Positions 39,448 to 49,015 are shown, counted from the first letter of the stretch. The stretch is DNA of 64,000 nt from Metabacillus niabensis (GCF_020524345.1 NZ_JAIVLH010000009.1:124001-188000), one strand, 5' to 3'. The notes: generated by a model from the sequence alone, not told the origin. Made by a program: numbers and translations.

Positions 39448-40158
39448 ATGGATAAATATGCATTAGTGACTGGAGCAAGTGGTGGAATAGGAACATCCAT
39501 TGTAAAAAAGCTCATTGAAGATGGCTACATGATTTACGTACATTACAACCAAAATATTCAAGCGATAGAAGAATTGAAAACCTACTCTAATAACATTATT
39601 CCTGTCCAAGCCGATTTGACAATAAAAACAGGTGTTGAAGCTTTGTTAGAGCAAATCCAAATGCCAATTGAAGTACTCGTGCTAAACAGTGGAATAAGCT
39701 TATACGGATTAGTTACTGATTTGAATGACGATGATATCGATAATATGGTCCAATTACATATAACAAGCCCTTTTAAATTAGTACAGCAACTTATCCCTTC
39801 TATGATAAGAAAAAAATCCGGCAACATCATTGTCATATCATCTATTTGGGGAATTACAGGTGCCTCTTGTGAAGTCTTATATTCAATGGTTAAAGGTGGT
39901 CAAAATGCTTATGTAAAGGCATTGGCAAAAGAACTTGCACCCAGTCAAATAAGAGTCAATGCAGTGGCGCCTGGAGCTGTTGCAACTAAAATGTTATCTC
40001 ATTTTACCGAGGAAGATATTAAGAACTTATCAGAAGAAATTCCACTGGGGAGACTTGGGCAACCAGTGGAAATTGCGAATACAGTGTCTTTTTTAGCCTC
40101 TGAAAAGGCTTCTTATATTACAGGTCAGGTTATTTCAGTTAATGGTGGATGGATCTAA
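39448..40158 (+). CDS. ymfI: Short-chain reductase YmfI (EF-P 5-aminopentanone reductase)
   Basis: 236-aa SDR oxidoreductase. In B. subtilis YmfI reduces the 5-aminopentanone group on elongation factor P to 5-aminopentanol, needed for swarming. Seen: cofactor motif TGASGGIG (residues 8-15), NSG near 88, catalytic Ser in ISS near 130 and YSMVK near 147-151. A perfect TATAAT at 39409-39414 lies upstream but has no -35. AAGGAG precedes ATG 39448. Generic FabG-like roles cannot be excluded, but locus supports YmfI. Confidence 0.9.
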   Translation: MDKYALVTGASGGIGTSIVKKLIEDGYMIYVHYNQNIQAIEELKTYSNNIIPVQADLTIKTGVEALLEQIQMPIEVLVLNSGISLYGLVTDLNDDDIDNMVQLHITSPFKLVQQLIPSMIRKKSGNIIVISSIWGITGASCEVLYSMVKGGQNAYVKALAKELAPSQIRVNAVAPGAVATKMLSHFTEEDIKNLSEEIPLGRLGQPVEIANTVSFLASEKASYITGQVISVNGGWI

Positions 40159-40227
40159 AAAATGATGAATAAAACGAACCACCTCTAGGAACAATAAATT
40201 TGTATCAATTAAAAAGGAGGAACTCCT

Positions 40228-40485
40228 ATGTCTGTCTTAGAAAATTGGAATGAATGGAAAGATTTTTTAGGTGATCGTTTAAACCATGCTCAAAACGAGG
40301 GTATGAACGAACAAGTAGTATCCAATCTAGCATTCGAGATTGGGGATTATTTAGCTAAGCAAGTAGAAGCTAAAAACCCACAAGAAAAAGTACTCGCAGA
40401 TTTATGGAGTGTAGCATCTGAGCAAGAGCAACATGCCATTGCAAATATGATGGTTAAGCTTGTTCAAAATAACGGTTCACATTAA
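40228..40485 (+). CDS. ymfJ: YmfJ, DUF3243 protein
   Basis: 85-aa DUF3243 protein of unknown function, all-helical, acidic, without membrane segment or signal. It begins MSVLENWNEWKDFLGDRL, characteristic of the family. AAAAGGAGGAAC precedes ATG 40228. Conserved between ymfI and ymfK in Bacillales. I did not see a convincing forespore promoter in the 69-nt gap. It has its own terminator. Confidence 0.88.
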   Translation: MSVLENWNEWKDFLGDRLNHAQNEGMNEQVVSNLAFEIGDYLAKQVEAKNPQEKVLADLWSVASEQEQHAIANMMVKLVQNNGSH

Positions 40486-40507
40486 GAGAGGAGAGATCCT
40501 CTCTTTT
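40484..40507 (+). terminator. Intrinsic terminator after ymfJ
   Basis: AAGAGAGGA (40484-40492), 4-nt loop, TCCTCTCTT (40497-40505), then TTT. It overlaps the ymfJ stop codon. Confidence 0.88.
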
Positions 40508-40593
40508 TCATTGATTTCATTGTCTTCATACTTTCTTCTTTTAGTAAAATCATTTATTATAGTTGGTAGTGGTTATTATAAGGGGGGCTTTCT

Positions 40594-41385
40594 TTGCCAT
40601 TTGAATGGTATTTAGAATATGAGATCCAAAAAAATCGGCCCGGACTATTAGGTGATGTATCTTCATTATTGGGAATGCTGTCAATTAATATTATTACGAT
40701 TAATGGGGTAGATGATTCCAGGCGCGGTCTATTACTTAAGTGTGAAAGCAATGATCAAGTACGTAGACTTGAATCAATTTTAAATACAATGGATAATATA
40801 ACAGTTACAAAGCTCCGAGTACCAAAGCTGCGTGACAGATTGGCAGTAAGGCATGGAAGATATATCCAAAGAGATGCAGATGACAAGAAAACATTTCGTT
40901 TCGTCCGAGATGAACTTGGGTTATTAGTTGATTTTATGGCAGAACTCTATAAACAGGATGGTCACAAATTAATTGGAATCCGAGGTATGCCAAGGGTAGG
41001 AAAAACTGAATCCATTGTTGCATCAAGTGTATGTGCTAACAAGAAATGGTTATTTGTTTCTTCGACATTGTTAAAACAAACGATTCGAAGTCAGTTAATA
41101 GCGGATGAATATAGTGAAGATAATGTCTTTATTATTGATGGAATCGTATCAACAAGAAGAGGGTCAGAAAAACATTTTCAATTGGTAAGAGAAATAATGC
41201 GGCTTTCTGCAACAAAAGTTGTTGAACATCCTGATATTTTCGTCCAAAATACAGAGTACACAATTGATGATTTTGATTACATAATAGAAATCCGGAATGA
41301 ACCTGATGAAGAAATTACATATAAAGATGTAGAAAATCCACCGATGATGTTTGACACATCAGGACTCTCAGGATTTGACTTTTAG
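40594..41385 (+). CDS. ymfK: YmfK, DUF3388 protein with ACT-like and P-loop regions
   Basis: 263-aa DUF3388 protein, function unknown. TTG 40594 behind AAGGGGGG. The first 80 residues look like an ACT domain (EIQKNRPGLLGDVSSLLGML), suggesting small-ligand sensing. A Walker A-like GMPRVGKT lies near residue 130 and a hydrophobic strand with Asp (DNVFIIDG) near 180, suggesting nucleotide binding. No membrane segment. The ACT plus P-loop layout is what I see; any regulatory role is inference. It is followed by rodZ. Confidence 0.88.
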   Translation: MPFEWYLEYEIQKNRPGLLGDVSSLLGMLSINIITINGVDDSRRGLLLKCESNDQVRRLESILNTMDNITVTKLRVPKLRDRLAVRHGRYIQRDADDKKTFRFVRDELGLLVDFMAELYKQDGHKLIGIRGMPRVGKTESIVASSVCANKKWLFVSSTLLKQTIRSQLIADEYSEDNVFIIDGIVSTRRGSEKHFQLVREIMRLSATKVVEHPDIFVQNTEYTIDDFDYIIEIRNEPDEEITYKDVENPPMMFDTSGLSGFDF

Positions 41386-41401
41386 TTATGGGGTGTTACG
41401 G

Positions 41402-42283
41402 TTGAGTGAACTAGGTAATCGACTCAAACAAGCAAGAGAAGAGAAAAATATGAGCTTGGATGATCTTCAGGAGATCACCAAGATTCAGAAAAGGTATTTA
41501 ATTGGTCTTGAAGAGGGCAATTATTCAATGATGCCTGGAAAATTTTATGCCCGAGCATTTATGAAGCAATATGCTGAGGCTGTTGACCTGGATCCGGAAA
41601 TGCTTTTTGAAGAATACAAAAATGAAGTACCAAGTACATACAAAGAAGATGTTCCTGAGCAATTATCAAGAGTGAAAACACATAAAGAGTTACCTAAATC
41701 AGCTTCAAAATTTATCGAGATACTTCCAAAATTGGCAGTAGTAGCAGTTATTATTATTGTGGCAATTCTCCTCTGGTTATGGAGACAAGAGGCTGCGGAA
41801 GATAAAACAACAAATGATCAGTCAGAAAATCAAACAAGCGATGTTGAGTTTGAAAAAATAGAAAACTCAACAACAAATGAAGAACAAAATGAAGAAGAGG
41901 CACCTGGACAGGAAAATGAGGAAGCTGTTCAAGAACAAGCTGAAACTAATGAGCCGGAAATACCATCTCAGAAATTGACAGTAAAAGGTGTAGAAGGTTC
42001 AACAACGACATATGAATTAACCGGATCTGAAAAGTTCGAGCTTGAGGTAATTGCAAAAGACCGTACATGGGTTGGCATAAAAAATGGTAAAGGTAAAACA
42101 TTCTTTGGGGCTGAATTAGCACAAGGTAAAACTCAAGTAAATGATTTTACCGCTGAATCTGAGATTACAGTTCGTGTGGGAAATGTTCCCGGAACTGATT
42201 TGAAGGTCAACGGTGAACTTGTTCAATATGAGGATACAAAGAAAACACCTCAAAATATAACCATCATTTATACGAAAGAATAG
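41402..42283 (+). CDS. rodZ: RodZ-family cell shape protein (YmfM)
   Basis: 293-aa bitopic membrane protein that links the MreB cytoskeleton to the wall machinery. TTG 41402 follows GGGGTG; the upstream in-frame ATG at 41351 lies inside ymfK and is rejected. N-terminal Cro-like helix-turn-helix (LGNRLKQAREEKNMSLDDL, residues 4-22), one membrane helix (about 110-130), a Glu/Asn-rich linker, and a C-terminal DUF4115 beta domain outside the membrane. Position before pgsA is the usual one. Confidence 0.93.
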   Translation: MSELGNRLKQAREEKNMSLDDLQEITKIQKRYLIGLEEGNYSMMPGKFYARAFMKQYAEAVDLDPEMLFEEYKNEVPSTYKEDVPEQLSRVKTHKELPKSASKFIEILPKLAVVAVIIIVAILLWLWRQEAAEDKTTNDQSENQTSDVEFEKIENSTTNEEQNEEEAPGQENEEAVQEQAETNEPEIPSQKLTVKGVEGSTTTYELTGSEKFELEVIAKDRTWVGIKNGKGKTFFGAELAQGKTQVNDFTAESEITVRVGNVPGTDLKVNGELVQYEDTKKTPQNITIIYTKE

Positions 42284-42377
42284 GGACAGACTCAATTGAA
42301 GGGGGGATTGGTCCTTATCCTAGCTAATTTTCTGGGTATGTTAGGATAAGGATTATACCTTTTTTAAGAGTCGTCCC
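42283..42377 (+). repeat. Nested inverted repeat between rodZ and pgsA
   Basis: Outer arms GGGAC-A-GACTC (42283-42293) and GAGTCGTCCC (42368-42377) pair with a one-base bulge. Inner arms CCTTATCCTA (42313-42322) and TAGGATAAGG (42342-42351) pair perfectly, and CCTTTTTT follows. Not explained by a simple terminator; it occupies most of the rodZ-pgsA gap. Confidence 0.6.
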
Positions 42378-42422
42378 ATTTTAGTTATCATCATTTGTTA
42401 AAAGATTACGGAGGAAAAATAA

Positions 42423-43001
42423 ATGAATTTACCGAATAAGATTACGATTTCAAGAATTTTACTTATACCAGTTTTTATGGTGATCATGTTGGTTCCGTTT
42501 AAATGGGGAGAGCTTACTTTTGGCACTGAAACGATTCTAGTCACCCATTTTGTTGGAGCTATAATCTTTATCATAGCCTCCACTACTGACTGGATTGATG
42601 GATATTATGCAAGAAAGCTTAATCAAGTTACAAATTTGGGGAAATTTTTGGATCCATTGGCAGATAAATTGTTAGTATCAGCGGCACTTATTATCTTAGT
42701 TGAACTCGGACTTGCTCCATCTTGGATGGTTATTCTGATCATTAGCCGGGAATTTGCTGTTACTGGATTGCGTTTAGTATTAGCTGGAGAAGGTGAAGTT
42801 GTTGCTGCAAACATGTTAGGGAAAATAAAAACATGGACTCAGATCATTGCAATCTCTGCATTATTATTGCATAATCTACCATTTGAATTAATGAACATCC
42901 CATTTGCAACAATGGCACTATGGGTTGCAACATTTTTCACTGTCATCTCAGGTTGGGATTATTTTATGAAAAATAAACAAGCCTTTGTTAATTCTAAATA
43001 A
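42423..43001 (+). CDS. pgsA: CDP-diacylglycerol-glycerol-3-phosphate phosphatidyltransferase
   Basis: Makes phosphatidylglycerophosphate, the committed step to phosphatidylglycerol, in the cell membrane. 192 aa with several membrane helices. The CDP-alcohol phosphotransferase motif is complete: DG at residues 59-60, AR at 63-64, G at 73 and the two Asp at 77 and 81 (spaced D-G-x2-A-R-x8-G-x3-D-x3-D). GGAGG precedes ATG 42423. An essential gene in B. subtilis. It follows the nested repeat noted above. Confidence 0.96.
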   Translation: MNLPNKITISRILLIPVFMVIMLVPFKWGELTFGTETILVTHFVGAIIFIIASTTDWIDGYYARKLNQVTNLGKFLDPLADKLLVSAALIILVELGLAPSWMVILIISREFAVTGLRLVLAGEGEVVAANMLGKIKTWTQIIAISALLLHNLPFELMNIPFATMALWVATFFTVISGWDYFMKNKQAFVNSK

Positions 43002-43027
43002 TACTAATAGAAAAGGGGGGATATGTA

Positions 43028-44275
43028 ATGGATATACGTACTGAGATAATTGCTGTTGGATCAGAATTGTTATTAGGTCAAATAGCCAATACCAATGCTC
43101 AATTTTTATCAAAGGAACTTGCTGAGATTGGTTTAAATGTTTATTACCATACTGTTGTGGGAGACAACCCAGCTCGGCTTGAATCAGCAATAAAGATTGC
43201 AAAAGAACGGTCTAATATTATTATATTTACCGGTGGACTTGGCCCAACCAAAGATGATTTAACAAAGGAAACGATTTCTAAATCATTAGGTAAAACTCTT
43301 ATCTTTGATCACGATGCTTTAGAGAGTATTGAGGATTACTTTGCCCGGACTAAACGGACGATGTCAGAAAATAATAAAAAGCAGGCACTTGTTATTGAGG
43401 GTTCAACGATATTAAAAAATGATTATGGTATGGCACCTGGAATGGCTTTGGAAGCCGACCAAACGATCTATATGCTTTTACCTGGTCCACCAAGTGAAAT
43501 GAGACCAATGTTCAAAAATTATGGAAGAGAATACTTTCAACACCAACTAGGGATTCAGGATAAAATCGTTTCACGTGTGTTAAGATATTTCGGTATTGGT
43601 GAATCTCAACTTGAAACTGATATACAGGACCTTATTGATGGACAAACAAATCCAACTGTCGCTCCCTTAGCAGCAGATGGTGAAGTCACTCTTAGACTAA
43701 CGGCAAAGCATACAGATGAAAAAACTGCTCAAAAATTACTTGATGAAGTAGAGAGAAAGATTAATGCTCGTGTAGGTGACTTTTTCTATGGATATAATGA
43801 AACAACTCTTATAAATGAGGTAAAGGCACAACTGGTTAAAAAGAAAAAAACAATTGCTGCAGCAGAGAGTTTAACTGGTGGTATGTTTTCAGAGCTTGTC
43901 ACTTCATTGGATGGTGCCTCTCAAGTTTTTAAGGGAAGTATTATTTCCTATACGAATGAAGTGAAAAAACAAATTTTACATATACAAGAAGCAACTCTTG
44001 CTGCATACGGAGCTGTAAGTGAACAATGTGCAAAAGAAATGGCTGAACAGGTTCGTAAACTACTTAATAGTGATATTGGTATTAGTTTTACGGGTGCTGC
44101 CGGACCTGAACCACATGAAGGACAACCAGTTGGAACAGTGTTCATTGGTATCGCTGACAAGGATCAAACGAACGTTTATGCTTTAAACTTAGCCGGTTCA
44201 AGAAAAGGAATTCGTACAAGAACGGCAAAGTATGGATGTCACTATTTGGTCAAACTATTAAATGAAATAGAATGA
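43028..44275 (+). CDS. cinA: CinA competence/damage-inducible protein
   Basis: 415 aa. N-terminal MoCF/MoaB-like domain ([18 protein letters not shown] start, GGLGPTKDD near 74) and a C-terminal nicotinamide-nucleotide amidase (PncC-type) domain from about 255 ([13 protein letters not shown], and [11 protein letters not shown]). CinA-family enzymes recycle NMN or hydrolyse ADP-ribose. AAAAGGGGGG precedes ATG 43028. The cinA-recA order is conserved and the two may be partly co-transcribed; here a terminator and a recA promoter separate them. Confidence 0.95.
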   Translation: MDIRTEIIAVGSELLLGQIANTNAQFLSKELAEIGLNVYYHTVVGDNPARLESAIKIAKERSNIIIFTGGLGPTKDDLTKETISKSLGKTLIFDHDALESIEDYFARTKRTMSENNKKQALVIEGSTILKNDYGMAPGMALEADQTIYMLLPGPPSEMRPMFKNYGREYFQHQLGIQDKIVSRVLRYFGIGESQLETDIQDLIDGQTNPTVAPLAADGEVTLRLTAKHTDEKTAQKLLDEVERKINARVGDFFYGYNETTLINEVKAQLVKKKKTIAAAESLTGGMFSELVTSLDGASQVFKGSIISYTNEVKKQILHIQEATLAAYGAVSEQCAKEMAEQVRKLLNSDIGISFTGAAGPEPHEGQPVGTVFIGIADKDQTNVYALNLAGSRKGIRTRTAKYGCHYLVKLLNEIE

Positions 44276-44282
44276 TATAATG

Positions 44283-44330
44283 AAGTCTGTTATGCAAAGC
44301 CTATATAGCGAAGCTTAACAGGCTTTTTTT
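44283..44330 (+). terminator. Terminator after cinA
   Basis: AAGTCTGTTA (44283-44292) pairs with TTAACAGGCTT with one wobble; inner GC pairs extend it, followed by TTTTTT. Remaining gap to recA holds the SOS-controlled promoter. Confidence 0.78.
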
Positions 44331-44491
44331 ATTTAAATGTAATTGCTTGAGAGACAGGAAGACGAATGAGCTTTTACAAGAACCATATAAAAATAGTTAA
44401 AATTAATTTTTGTTTGATAAGCTGGTGCTTATTTTAATGTTTTCTGTTAGCGGAAAATAATATTTTTATATTTTATTACCCAGAAAAAAAT

Positions 44492-44505
44492 CGAATGAAT
44501 GTTCG
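44492..44505 (+). promoter_or_regulatory. LexA (DinR) SOS box of recA
   Basis: CGAATGAATGTTCG differs from CGAACnnnnGTTCG at one base. It sits 10 bp upstream of the -35 of recA. Confidence 0.85.
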
Positions 44506-44514
44506 ACTTTTTAC

Positions 44515-44543
44515 TTGGCAAACGAATGAAAAAGCGTTATATT
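44515..44543 (+). promoter_or_regulatory. Sigma-A promoter of recA
   Basis: TTGGCA (44515-44520), 17-bp spacer, TATATT (44538-44543). Start near 44550, about 25 nt before the GTG. Confidence 0.75.
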
Positions 44544-44574
44544 TATTATAGATTGATTTTAAGGAGGAAATTTT

Positions 44575-45615
44575 GTGAGCGATCGTCAAGCCGCCTTAGA
44601 TATGGCGTTAAAACAAATAGAGAAACAATTCGGTAAAGGTTCTATCATGAAATTAGGAGAGCAAACAGATCGTAAGGTATCAACTGCTCCAAGTGGTTCT
44701 TTAGCTCTTGATGCAGCGTTAGGAATTGGTGGTTATCCTCGAGGTAGAATCATAGAAATATATGGACCAGAGAGTTCAGGTAAAACAACGGTTGCTCTAC
44801 ATGCAATTGCAGAAGTTCAACAACAAGGTGGTCAAGCAGCATTTATTGATGCTGAGCATGCCTTAGATCCGGTATATGCCCAAAAATTAGGTGTCAATAT
44901 TGATGAATTATTGCTTTCACAGCCTGATACAGGTGAGCAAGCACTAGAGATAGCTGAGGCACTTGTTCGTAGTGGTGCCGTTGATATTCTTGTTATTGAC
45001 TCAGTAGCAGCATTAGTACCAAAAGCTGAAATTGAGGGTGAGATGGGAGATTCTCACGTTGGACTGCAAGCTCGATTAATGTCACAAGCATTACGTAAGC
45101 TATCAGGTGCAATTAATAAATCAAAAACAATTGCTATCTTCATTAACCAAATTCGTGAAAAAGTAGGCGTTATGTTTGGTAACCCTGAAACAACTCCTGG
45201 TGGTCGAGCACTAAAATTCTATTCTTCTGTTCGCTTAGAAGTTCGTCGTGCTGAGACACTTAAGCAAGGAAATGAAATGGTTGGGAATAAAACAAAAATT
45301 AAAGTCGTAAAAAATAAGGTTGCACCTCCATTTAAAGTGGCTGAAGTTGATATCATGTACGGAGAAGGGATTTCTAAAGAGGGAGAAATTATTGATCTTG
45401 GTTCAGAAATTGATATCGTTCAAAAGAGCGGATCTTGGTATTCATATAATGAAGAGCGCTTAGGTCAAGGCCGAGAAAATGCAAAACAATTCCTGAAGGA
45501 AAATCCTGCACTTCGCTTAGAAATTCAAGAAAAGATTCGTCAACATTATGGTCTGGATGAAGAAGTTATTGCCCCAGATGAAAGTCAGGAAGAAATGGAT
45601 CTATTAGGAGAATAA
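44575..45615 (+). CDS. recA: Recombinase RecA
   Basis: ATP-dependent strand-exchange protein and LexA co-protease. 346 aa from GTG 44575 behind AAGGAGG. Walker [10 protein letters not shown] (near residues 64-72), Walker [10 protein letters not shown], loop L1/L2 regions ([18 protein letters not shown], and the [20 protein letters not shown] region) intact, acidic C terminus. It has no intein. It is controlled by the SOS box above and followed by a clean terminator. Confidence 0.98.
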   Translation: MSDRQAALDMALKQIEKQFGKGSIMKLGEQTDRKVSTAPSGSLALDAALGIGGYPRGRIIEIYGPESSGKTTVALHAIAEVQQQGGQAAFIDAEHALDPVYAQKLGVNIDELLLSQPDTGEQALEIAEALVRSGAVDILVIDSVAALVPKAEIEGEMGDSHVGLQARLMSQALRKLSGAINKSKTIAIFINQIREKVGVMFGNPETTPGGRALKFYSSVRLEVRRAETLKQGNEMVGNKTKIKVVKNKVAPPFKVAEVDIMYGEGISKEGEIIDLGSEIDIVQKSGSWYSYNEERLGQGRENAKQFLKENPALRLEIQEKIRQHYGLDEEVIAPDESQEEMDLLGE

Positions 45616-45623
45616 TGATTAGT

Positions 45624-45647
45624 AAAAGGGCAATTTTGCCCTTTTTT
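45624..45647 (+). terminator. Intrinsic terminator after recA
   Basis: AAAAGGGCAA (45624-45633), short loop, TTGCCCTTTT (45636-45645), then TT. Perfect 10-bp stem. Confidence 0.92.
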
Positions 45648-45835
45648 ATTATGCAAAAATAAATAATAAACGAAGTCTTTCTGAATCATAAAGAAGTAAT
45701 CTTATACATTATTTATTTTAAGGGTATTATATATTGTGACATATTTCTACAAAAATCAACCAGGTTTTTACGTTTGGAGCGACTATTTATCATAAGGTGG
45801 CTCTCAAATTGCCTGTAAACATTATGTTACCGGGC

Positions 45836-45864
45836 TTGACAATGAAAATTCACAGATTTACAAT
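45836..45864 (+). promoter_or_regulatory. Strong sigma-A promoter of rny
   Basis: TTGACA (45836-45841), exactly 17 bp, TACAAT (45859-45864): the best -35/-10 pair in the window. It predicts a leader of about 215 nt. The gap 45648-45835 before it shows no gene. Confidence 0.8.
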
Positions 45865-45870
45865 TGAGAT

Positions 45871-46085
45871 GTATATTTTACATTTTTGTAGAATCATGAT
45901 TGAAGCATTTTGAAAGCAGAAAATGTTGGTACTTGAAATTGTCTTATTTCAACTCATGTAAAGACGCAAAGAGTTCCACATGAAAAAAAGGCTTTGAGCT
46001 GTATGTTGACAACTTATAATTGAACAATGTACATGCCGACACTTTAATCTAGAAAAACAAGTTCATAGCAAGAGGAGGTGTAATG
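45871..46085 (+). promoter_or_regulatory. Long structured leader of rny
   Basis: Hairpins visible: AGCATTTT/AAAATGTT around 45905-45927, TTGAAAT (45933-45939)/ATTTCAA (45946-45952) perfect, TCATGT (45954-45959)/ACATGA (45978-45983). A second TTGACA occurs at 46006 but without a good -10 at 17 bp. No reading frame with a ribosome site was found. Confidence 0.4.
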
Positions 46086-47648
46086 ATGGACGTAGTATCA
46101 ATAATCATCTCCATTTTGCTTGGCCTAATCGTCGGTGCAGTTGTTGGCTATTTTGTTCGAAAATCTATTGCCGAAGCGAAGATTGCTGGCGCTACAAGTG
46201 CAGCAGAGCAGATTCTTGAAGATGCAAAACGTGACGCGGATGCTACTAAGAAAGAAGCACTTCTTGAAGCGAAGGATGAAATCCATAAGCTGCGCACAGA
46301 TGCTGAACAAGAAATTCGCGAAAGACGCAATGAGCTTCAAAAACAAGAAAATCGCTTATTACAAAAGGAAGAGAATCTTGACCGTAAGGACGAGTCTTTA
46401 GATAAACGTGAGGTTATGCTAGAGAGAAAAGAAGGTTCTCTGAATGAAAGACAACAGCATATTGAAGAGATGGAAAGCAAAGTGGACGAGATTGTGCGTA
46501 AACAGCAAACAGAGCTTGAACGTATTTCCAGCCTTACACGAGATGAAGCAAGAAGCATCATTCTTGATAAGGTTGAAAATGAACTCACACATGATATTGC
46601 AATCATGATTAAAGAAAGTGAGAATCGAGCTAAGGAAGAGGCTGACAAAAAGGCTAAAGAAATCCTGTCACTTGCTATTCAACGATGTGCAGCAGATCAT
46701 GTAGCCGAAACAACCGTGTCTGTTGTTAATCTTCCAAATGATGAAATGAAAGGCCGTATTATCGGACGAGAGGGACGAAATATCCGTACGCTTGAAACAC
46801 TTACAGGTATAGACCTAATCATCGATGATACACCTGAGGCTGTCATTTTATCAGGATTTGATCCAATTCGACGCGAAACAGCTAGAATCGCTTTAGACAA
46901 GCTCGTTCAGGATGGCCGGATTCACCCTGCAAGAATTGAGGAAATGGTTGAAAAATCTCGTCGAGAAGTGGATGAATACATTCGTGAAATCGGTGAGCAA
47001 ACGACATTTGAAGTAGGGGTACATGGTCTTCACCCTGATTTGATTAAAATACTTGGTCGTTTAAAATTTAGAACAAGTTATGGTCAAAATGTATTAAAGC
47101 ACTCAATGGAAGTTGCTTTCTTATCAGGTTTAATGGCTGCTGAGCTTGGAGAAGACGAATTATTAGCAAAACGTGCAGGTTTATTGCATGATATAGGGAA
47201 GGCGATTGACCATGAGGTTGAAGGAAGCCACGTTGAAATTGGTGTTGAATTAGCTACAAAATATAAAGAGCATCCTGTTGTCATTAATAGTATTGCTTCA
47301 CACCATGGCGATACAGAGCCAAATTCAATTATTGCTGTCATTGTAGCTGCGGCTGATGCATTATCAGCTGCAAGACCTGGTGCACGCAGTGAAACACTTG
47401 AAAATTATATTCGTCGCTTAGAAAAGCTAGAAGAGATTTCTGAATCCTATGAAGGTGTTGAAAAATCATTTGCTATTCAGGCTGGTCGTGAAGTACGAAT
47501 CATGGTTAAGCCAGATACGATAGATGATTTACAGGCACATCGTTTGGCAAGAGACATTCGAAAACGAATAGAAGAAGAGCTCGACTATCCTGGTCACATT
47601 AAAGTTACGGTAATCCGAGAAACTCGAGCTGTTGAATATGCAAAATAA
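46086..47648 (+). CDS. rny: Ribonuclease Y
   Basis: Membrane-anchored endoribonuclease that starts decay of many mRNAs and cooperates with the RicA/YmcA complex encoded at 57 kb. 520 aa from ATG 46086, 7 nt after GGAGG; ATG 46083 is 4 nt away and less likely. One N-terminal membrane helix (about 5-23), a long charged coiled coil (30-200), a KH domain ([17 protein letters not shown] near 220) and an HD domain with [12 protein letters not shown] near 365. Terminator overlaps its stop. Confidence 0.97.
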   Translation: MDVVSIIISILLGLIVGAVVGYFVRKSIAEAKIAGATSAAEQILEDAKRDADATKKEALLEAKDEIHKLRTDAEQEIRERRNELQKQENRLLQKEENLDRKDESLDKREVMLERKEGSLNERQQHIEEMESKVDEIVRKQQTELERISSLTRDEARSIILDKVENELTHDIAIMIKESENRAKEEADKKAKEILSLAIQRCAADHVAETTVSVVNLPNDEMKGRIIGREGRNIRTLETLTGIDLIIDDTPEAVILSGFDPIRRETARIALDKLVQDGRIHPARIEEMVEKSRREVDEYIREIGEQTTFEVGVHGLHPDLIKILGRLKFRTSYGQNVLKHSMEVAFLSGLMAAELGEDELLAKRAGLLHDIGKAIDHEVEGSHVEIGVELATKYKEHPVVINSIASHHGDTEPNSIIAVIVAAADALSAARPGARSETLENYIRRLEKLEEISESYEGVEKSFAIQAGREVRIMVKPDTIDDLQAHRLARDIRKRIEEELDYPGHIKVTVIRETRAVEYAK

Positions 47649-47679
47649 AGTGGTGCAGAGATGCGCCACTTTATTTTTG
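47642..47679 (+). terminator. Intrinsic terminator after rny
   Basis: AAATAAAGTGGTGCA and TGCGCCACTTTATTT pair with one G-T wobble, then TT. It overlaps the rny stop codon. Confidence 0.88.
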
Positions 47680-47732
47680 CACTAATTTGTGCAACACTAG
47701 ATGTAATACATTAAAGTAAAGAGGGTACATAA

Positions 47733-48527
47733 ATGAAAATATTATTTATCGGGGATGTTTTTGGATCACCAGGTCGGGATATGGTGAAGGAATACTTACC
47801 AAAGTTAAAAACAAAATACCAGCCACACGCTGTCATTATAAACGGAGAGAATGCAGCACATGGTAGAGGTATTACAGAAAAGATGTATCAGCAATTTATA
47901 CAACAAGGTGCACATGTAATCACAATGGGAAATCATACATGGGATAACCGTGACATCTTTGAATTTATTGATGATACAACTCAAATGATACGACCTGCCA
48001 ATTTTCCTGAAAATAATCCGGGAAAAGGAATGACCTTTATTACAGTAGGTGGCAAGGAAATAGCAGTTATAAATTTACAAGGACGTGCATTTTTACCACC
48101 ATCAGATTGTCCTTTTAAAAAAGCTGATGAATTAATAGAACAAGCTAAAAAGCGGACTTCAATCATTTTTGTGGATTTTCATGCTGAAGCAACCAGTGAA
48201 AAACAGGCGATGGGTTGGTATTTAAATGGACAGGCATCGGTAGTTGTAGGGACACATACACATGTTCAAACAGCCGATGAAAGGATATTAGATAAAGGAA
48301 CTGCATACATAACTGATGTTGGAATGACAGGTCCATATGATGGAATATTAGGAGTAGACAGAGAAATGATCTTAAAGCGCTTTTTAACTGGCCTTCCGGT
48401 TCGTCATGATGTAGCAGAGGGTAGAACTCAACTAAGTGGTGTTGTAGTTAATGTGAATGATAAAACTGGAAAAGCCAGTAAAATTGAACGGATTCTTATT
48501 AATGATGATCATATGTTCTTTGAGTAA
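47733..48527 (+). CDS. ymdB: Metallophosphodiesterase YmdB
   Basis: 264-aa calcineurin-like phosphodiesterase of the YmdB family, which in B. subtilis hydrolyses cyclic nucleotides and affects biofilm, motility and nanotube formation. Metal ligands visible: GDVFGSPGRD (residue 7 on), NGENAAHGRG near 39, GNHTWD near 67, DFHAEATSEKQ near 149 and GTHTHVQTAD near 175. AGAGGG precedes ATG 47733. The rny-ymdB-spoVS order is conserved. Confidence 0.94.
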   Translation: MKILFIGDVFGSPGRDMVKEYLPKLKTKYQPHAVIINGENAAHGRGITEKMYQQFIQQGAHVITMGNHTWDNRDIFEFIDDTTQMIRPANFPENNPGKGMTFITVGGKEIAVINLQGRAFLPPSDCPFKKADELIEQAKKRTSIIFVDFHAEATSEKQAMGWYLNGQASVVVGTHTHVQTADERILDKGTAYITDVGMTGPYDGILGVDREMILKRFLTGLPVRHDVAEGRTQLSGVVVNVNDKTGKASKIERILINDDHMFFE

Positions 48528-48578
48528 GAACATGAATTTATGTATAAGTGCGAATTTTTCGAAATAATGTGCGAACAA

Positions 48579-48608
48579 GCAGGAATATATTCCAACTCTA
48601 GTGAATAT
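48579..48608 (+). promoter_or_regulatory. Sigma-H promoter of spoVS
   Basis: GCAGGAATA (48579-48587), 12-nt spacer, AGTGAATAT (48600-48608) fits RnAGGAWWW-N12-RnnGAATWW at every position. spoVS is sigma-H dependent in B. subtilis. Confidence 0.78.
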
Positions 48609-48635
48609 AGTAGCAATGGATATATAACTAACACT

Positions 48636-48669
48636 GTTTAAAGGGAATTTAGGGGAGGCCCTTTTAAAC
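48636..48669 (+). promoter_or_regulatory. Hairpin in the spoVS leader
   Basis: GTTTAAAGGG (48636-48645) pairs with CCCTTTTAAAC (48659-48669) with one bulged base. No T-run follows, so a terminator is unlikely; it lies between the sigma-H promoter and spoVS. Confidence 0.5.
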
Positions 48670-48733
48670 AAAATATACCAAAGATTGTTCTAATGAACAC
48701 TCAAGTATTCATTGAAAAAAGGGGGAACTAGAA

Positions 48734-48994
48734 ATGGAAATATTAAAGGTTTCAGCAAAATCAAATCCTAATTCAGTTGCTGGTGCATTAGCCGGAGTAT
48801 TGAGGGAGAGAGGTGCTGCCGAAATCCAAGCAATTGGAGCAGGAGCCCTTAATCAAGCAGTAAAAGCTGTAGCAATTGCGAGAGGATTTGTAGCTCCAAG
48901 TGGAGTGGACTTAATTTGTATTCCTGCTTTTACAGATATTCAAATAGATGGTGAAGAGCGTACTGCCATAAAACTAATCGTAGAGCCGAGATAA
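48734..48994 (+). CDS. spoVS: Stage V sporulation protein S
   Basis: 86-aa Alba-like nucleic-acid-binding protein needed for late sporulation and septation control. Very conserved: MEILKVSAKSNPNSVAGALA start, GAGALNQAVKAVAIARG middle, and the CIPAFTDIQIDGEERTA end. ATG 48734 follows AAAGGGGG. It has its own sigma-H promoter and a strong terminator, so it is probably monocistronic. Confidence 0.97.
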   Translation: MEILKVSAKSNPNSVAGALAGVLRERGAAEIQAIGAGALNQAVKAVAIARGFVAPSGVDLICIPAFTDIQIDGEERTAIKLIVEPR

Positions 48995-49015
48995 TAAACT
49001 CTATGAAAGAACATG

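Noticed and set aside
46135-46401. Overlapping frames on both strands inside the rny coiled coil
   Set aside because: Long Lys/Glu/Arg-rich coiled-coil DNA often leaves other frames open; no ribosome sites or family features.
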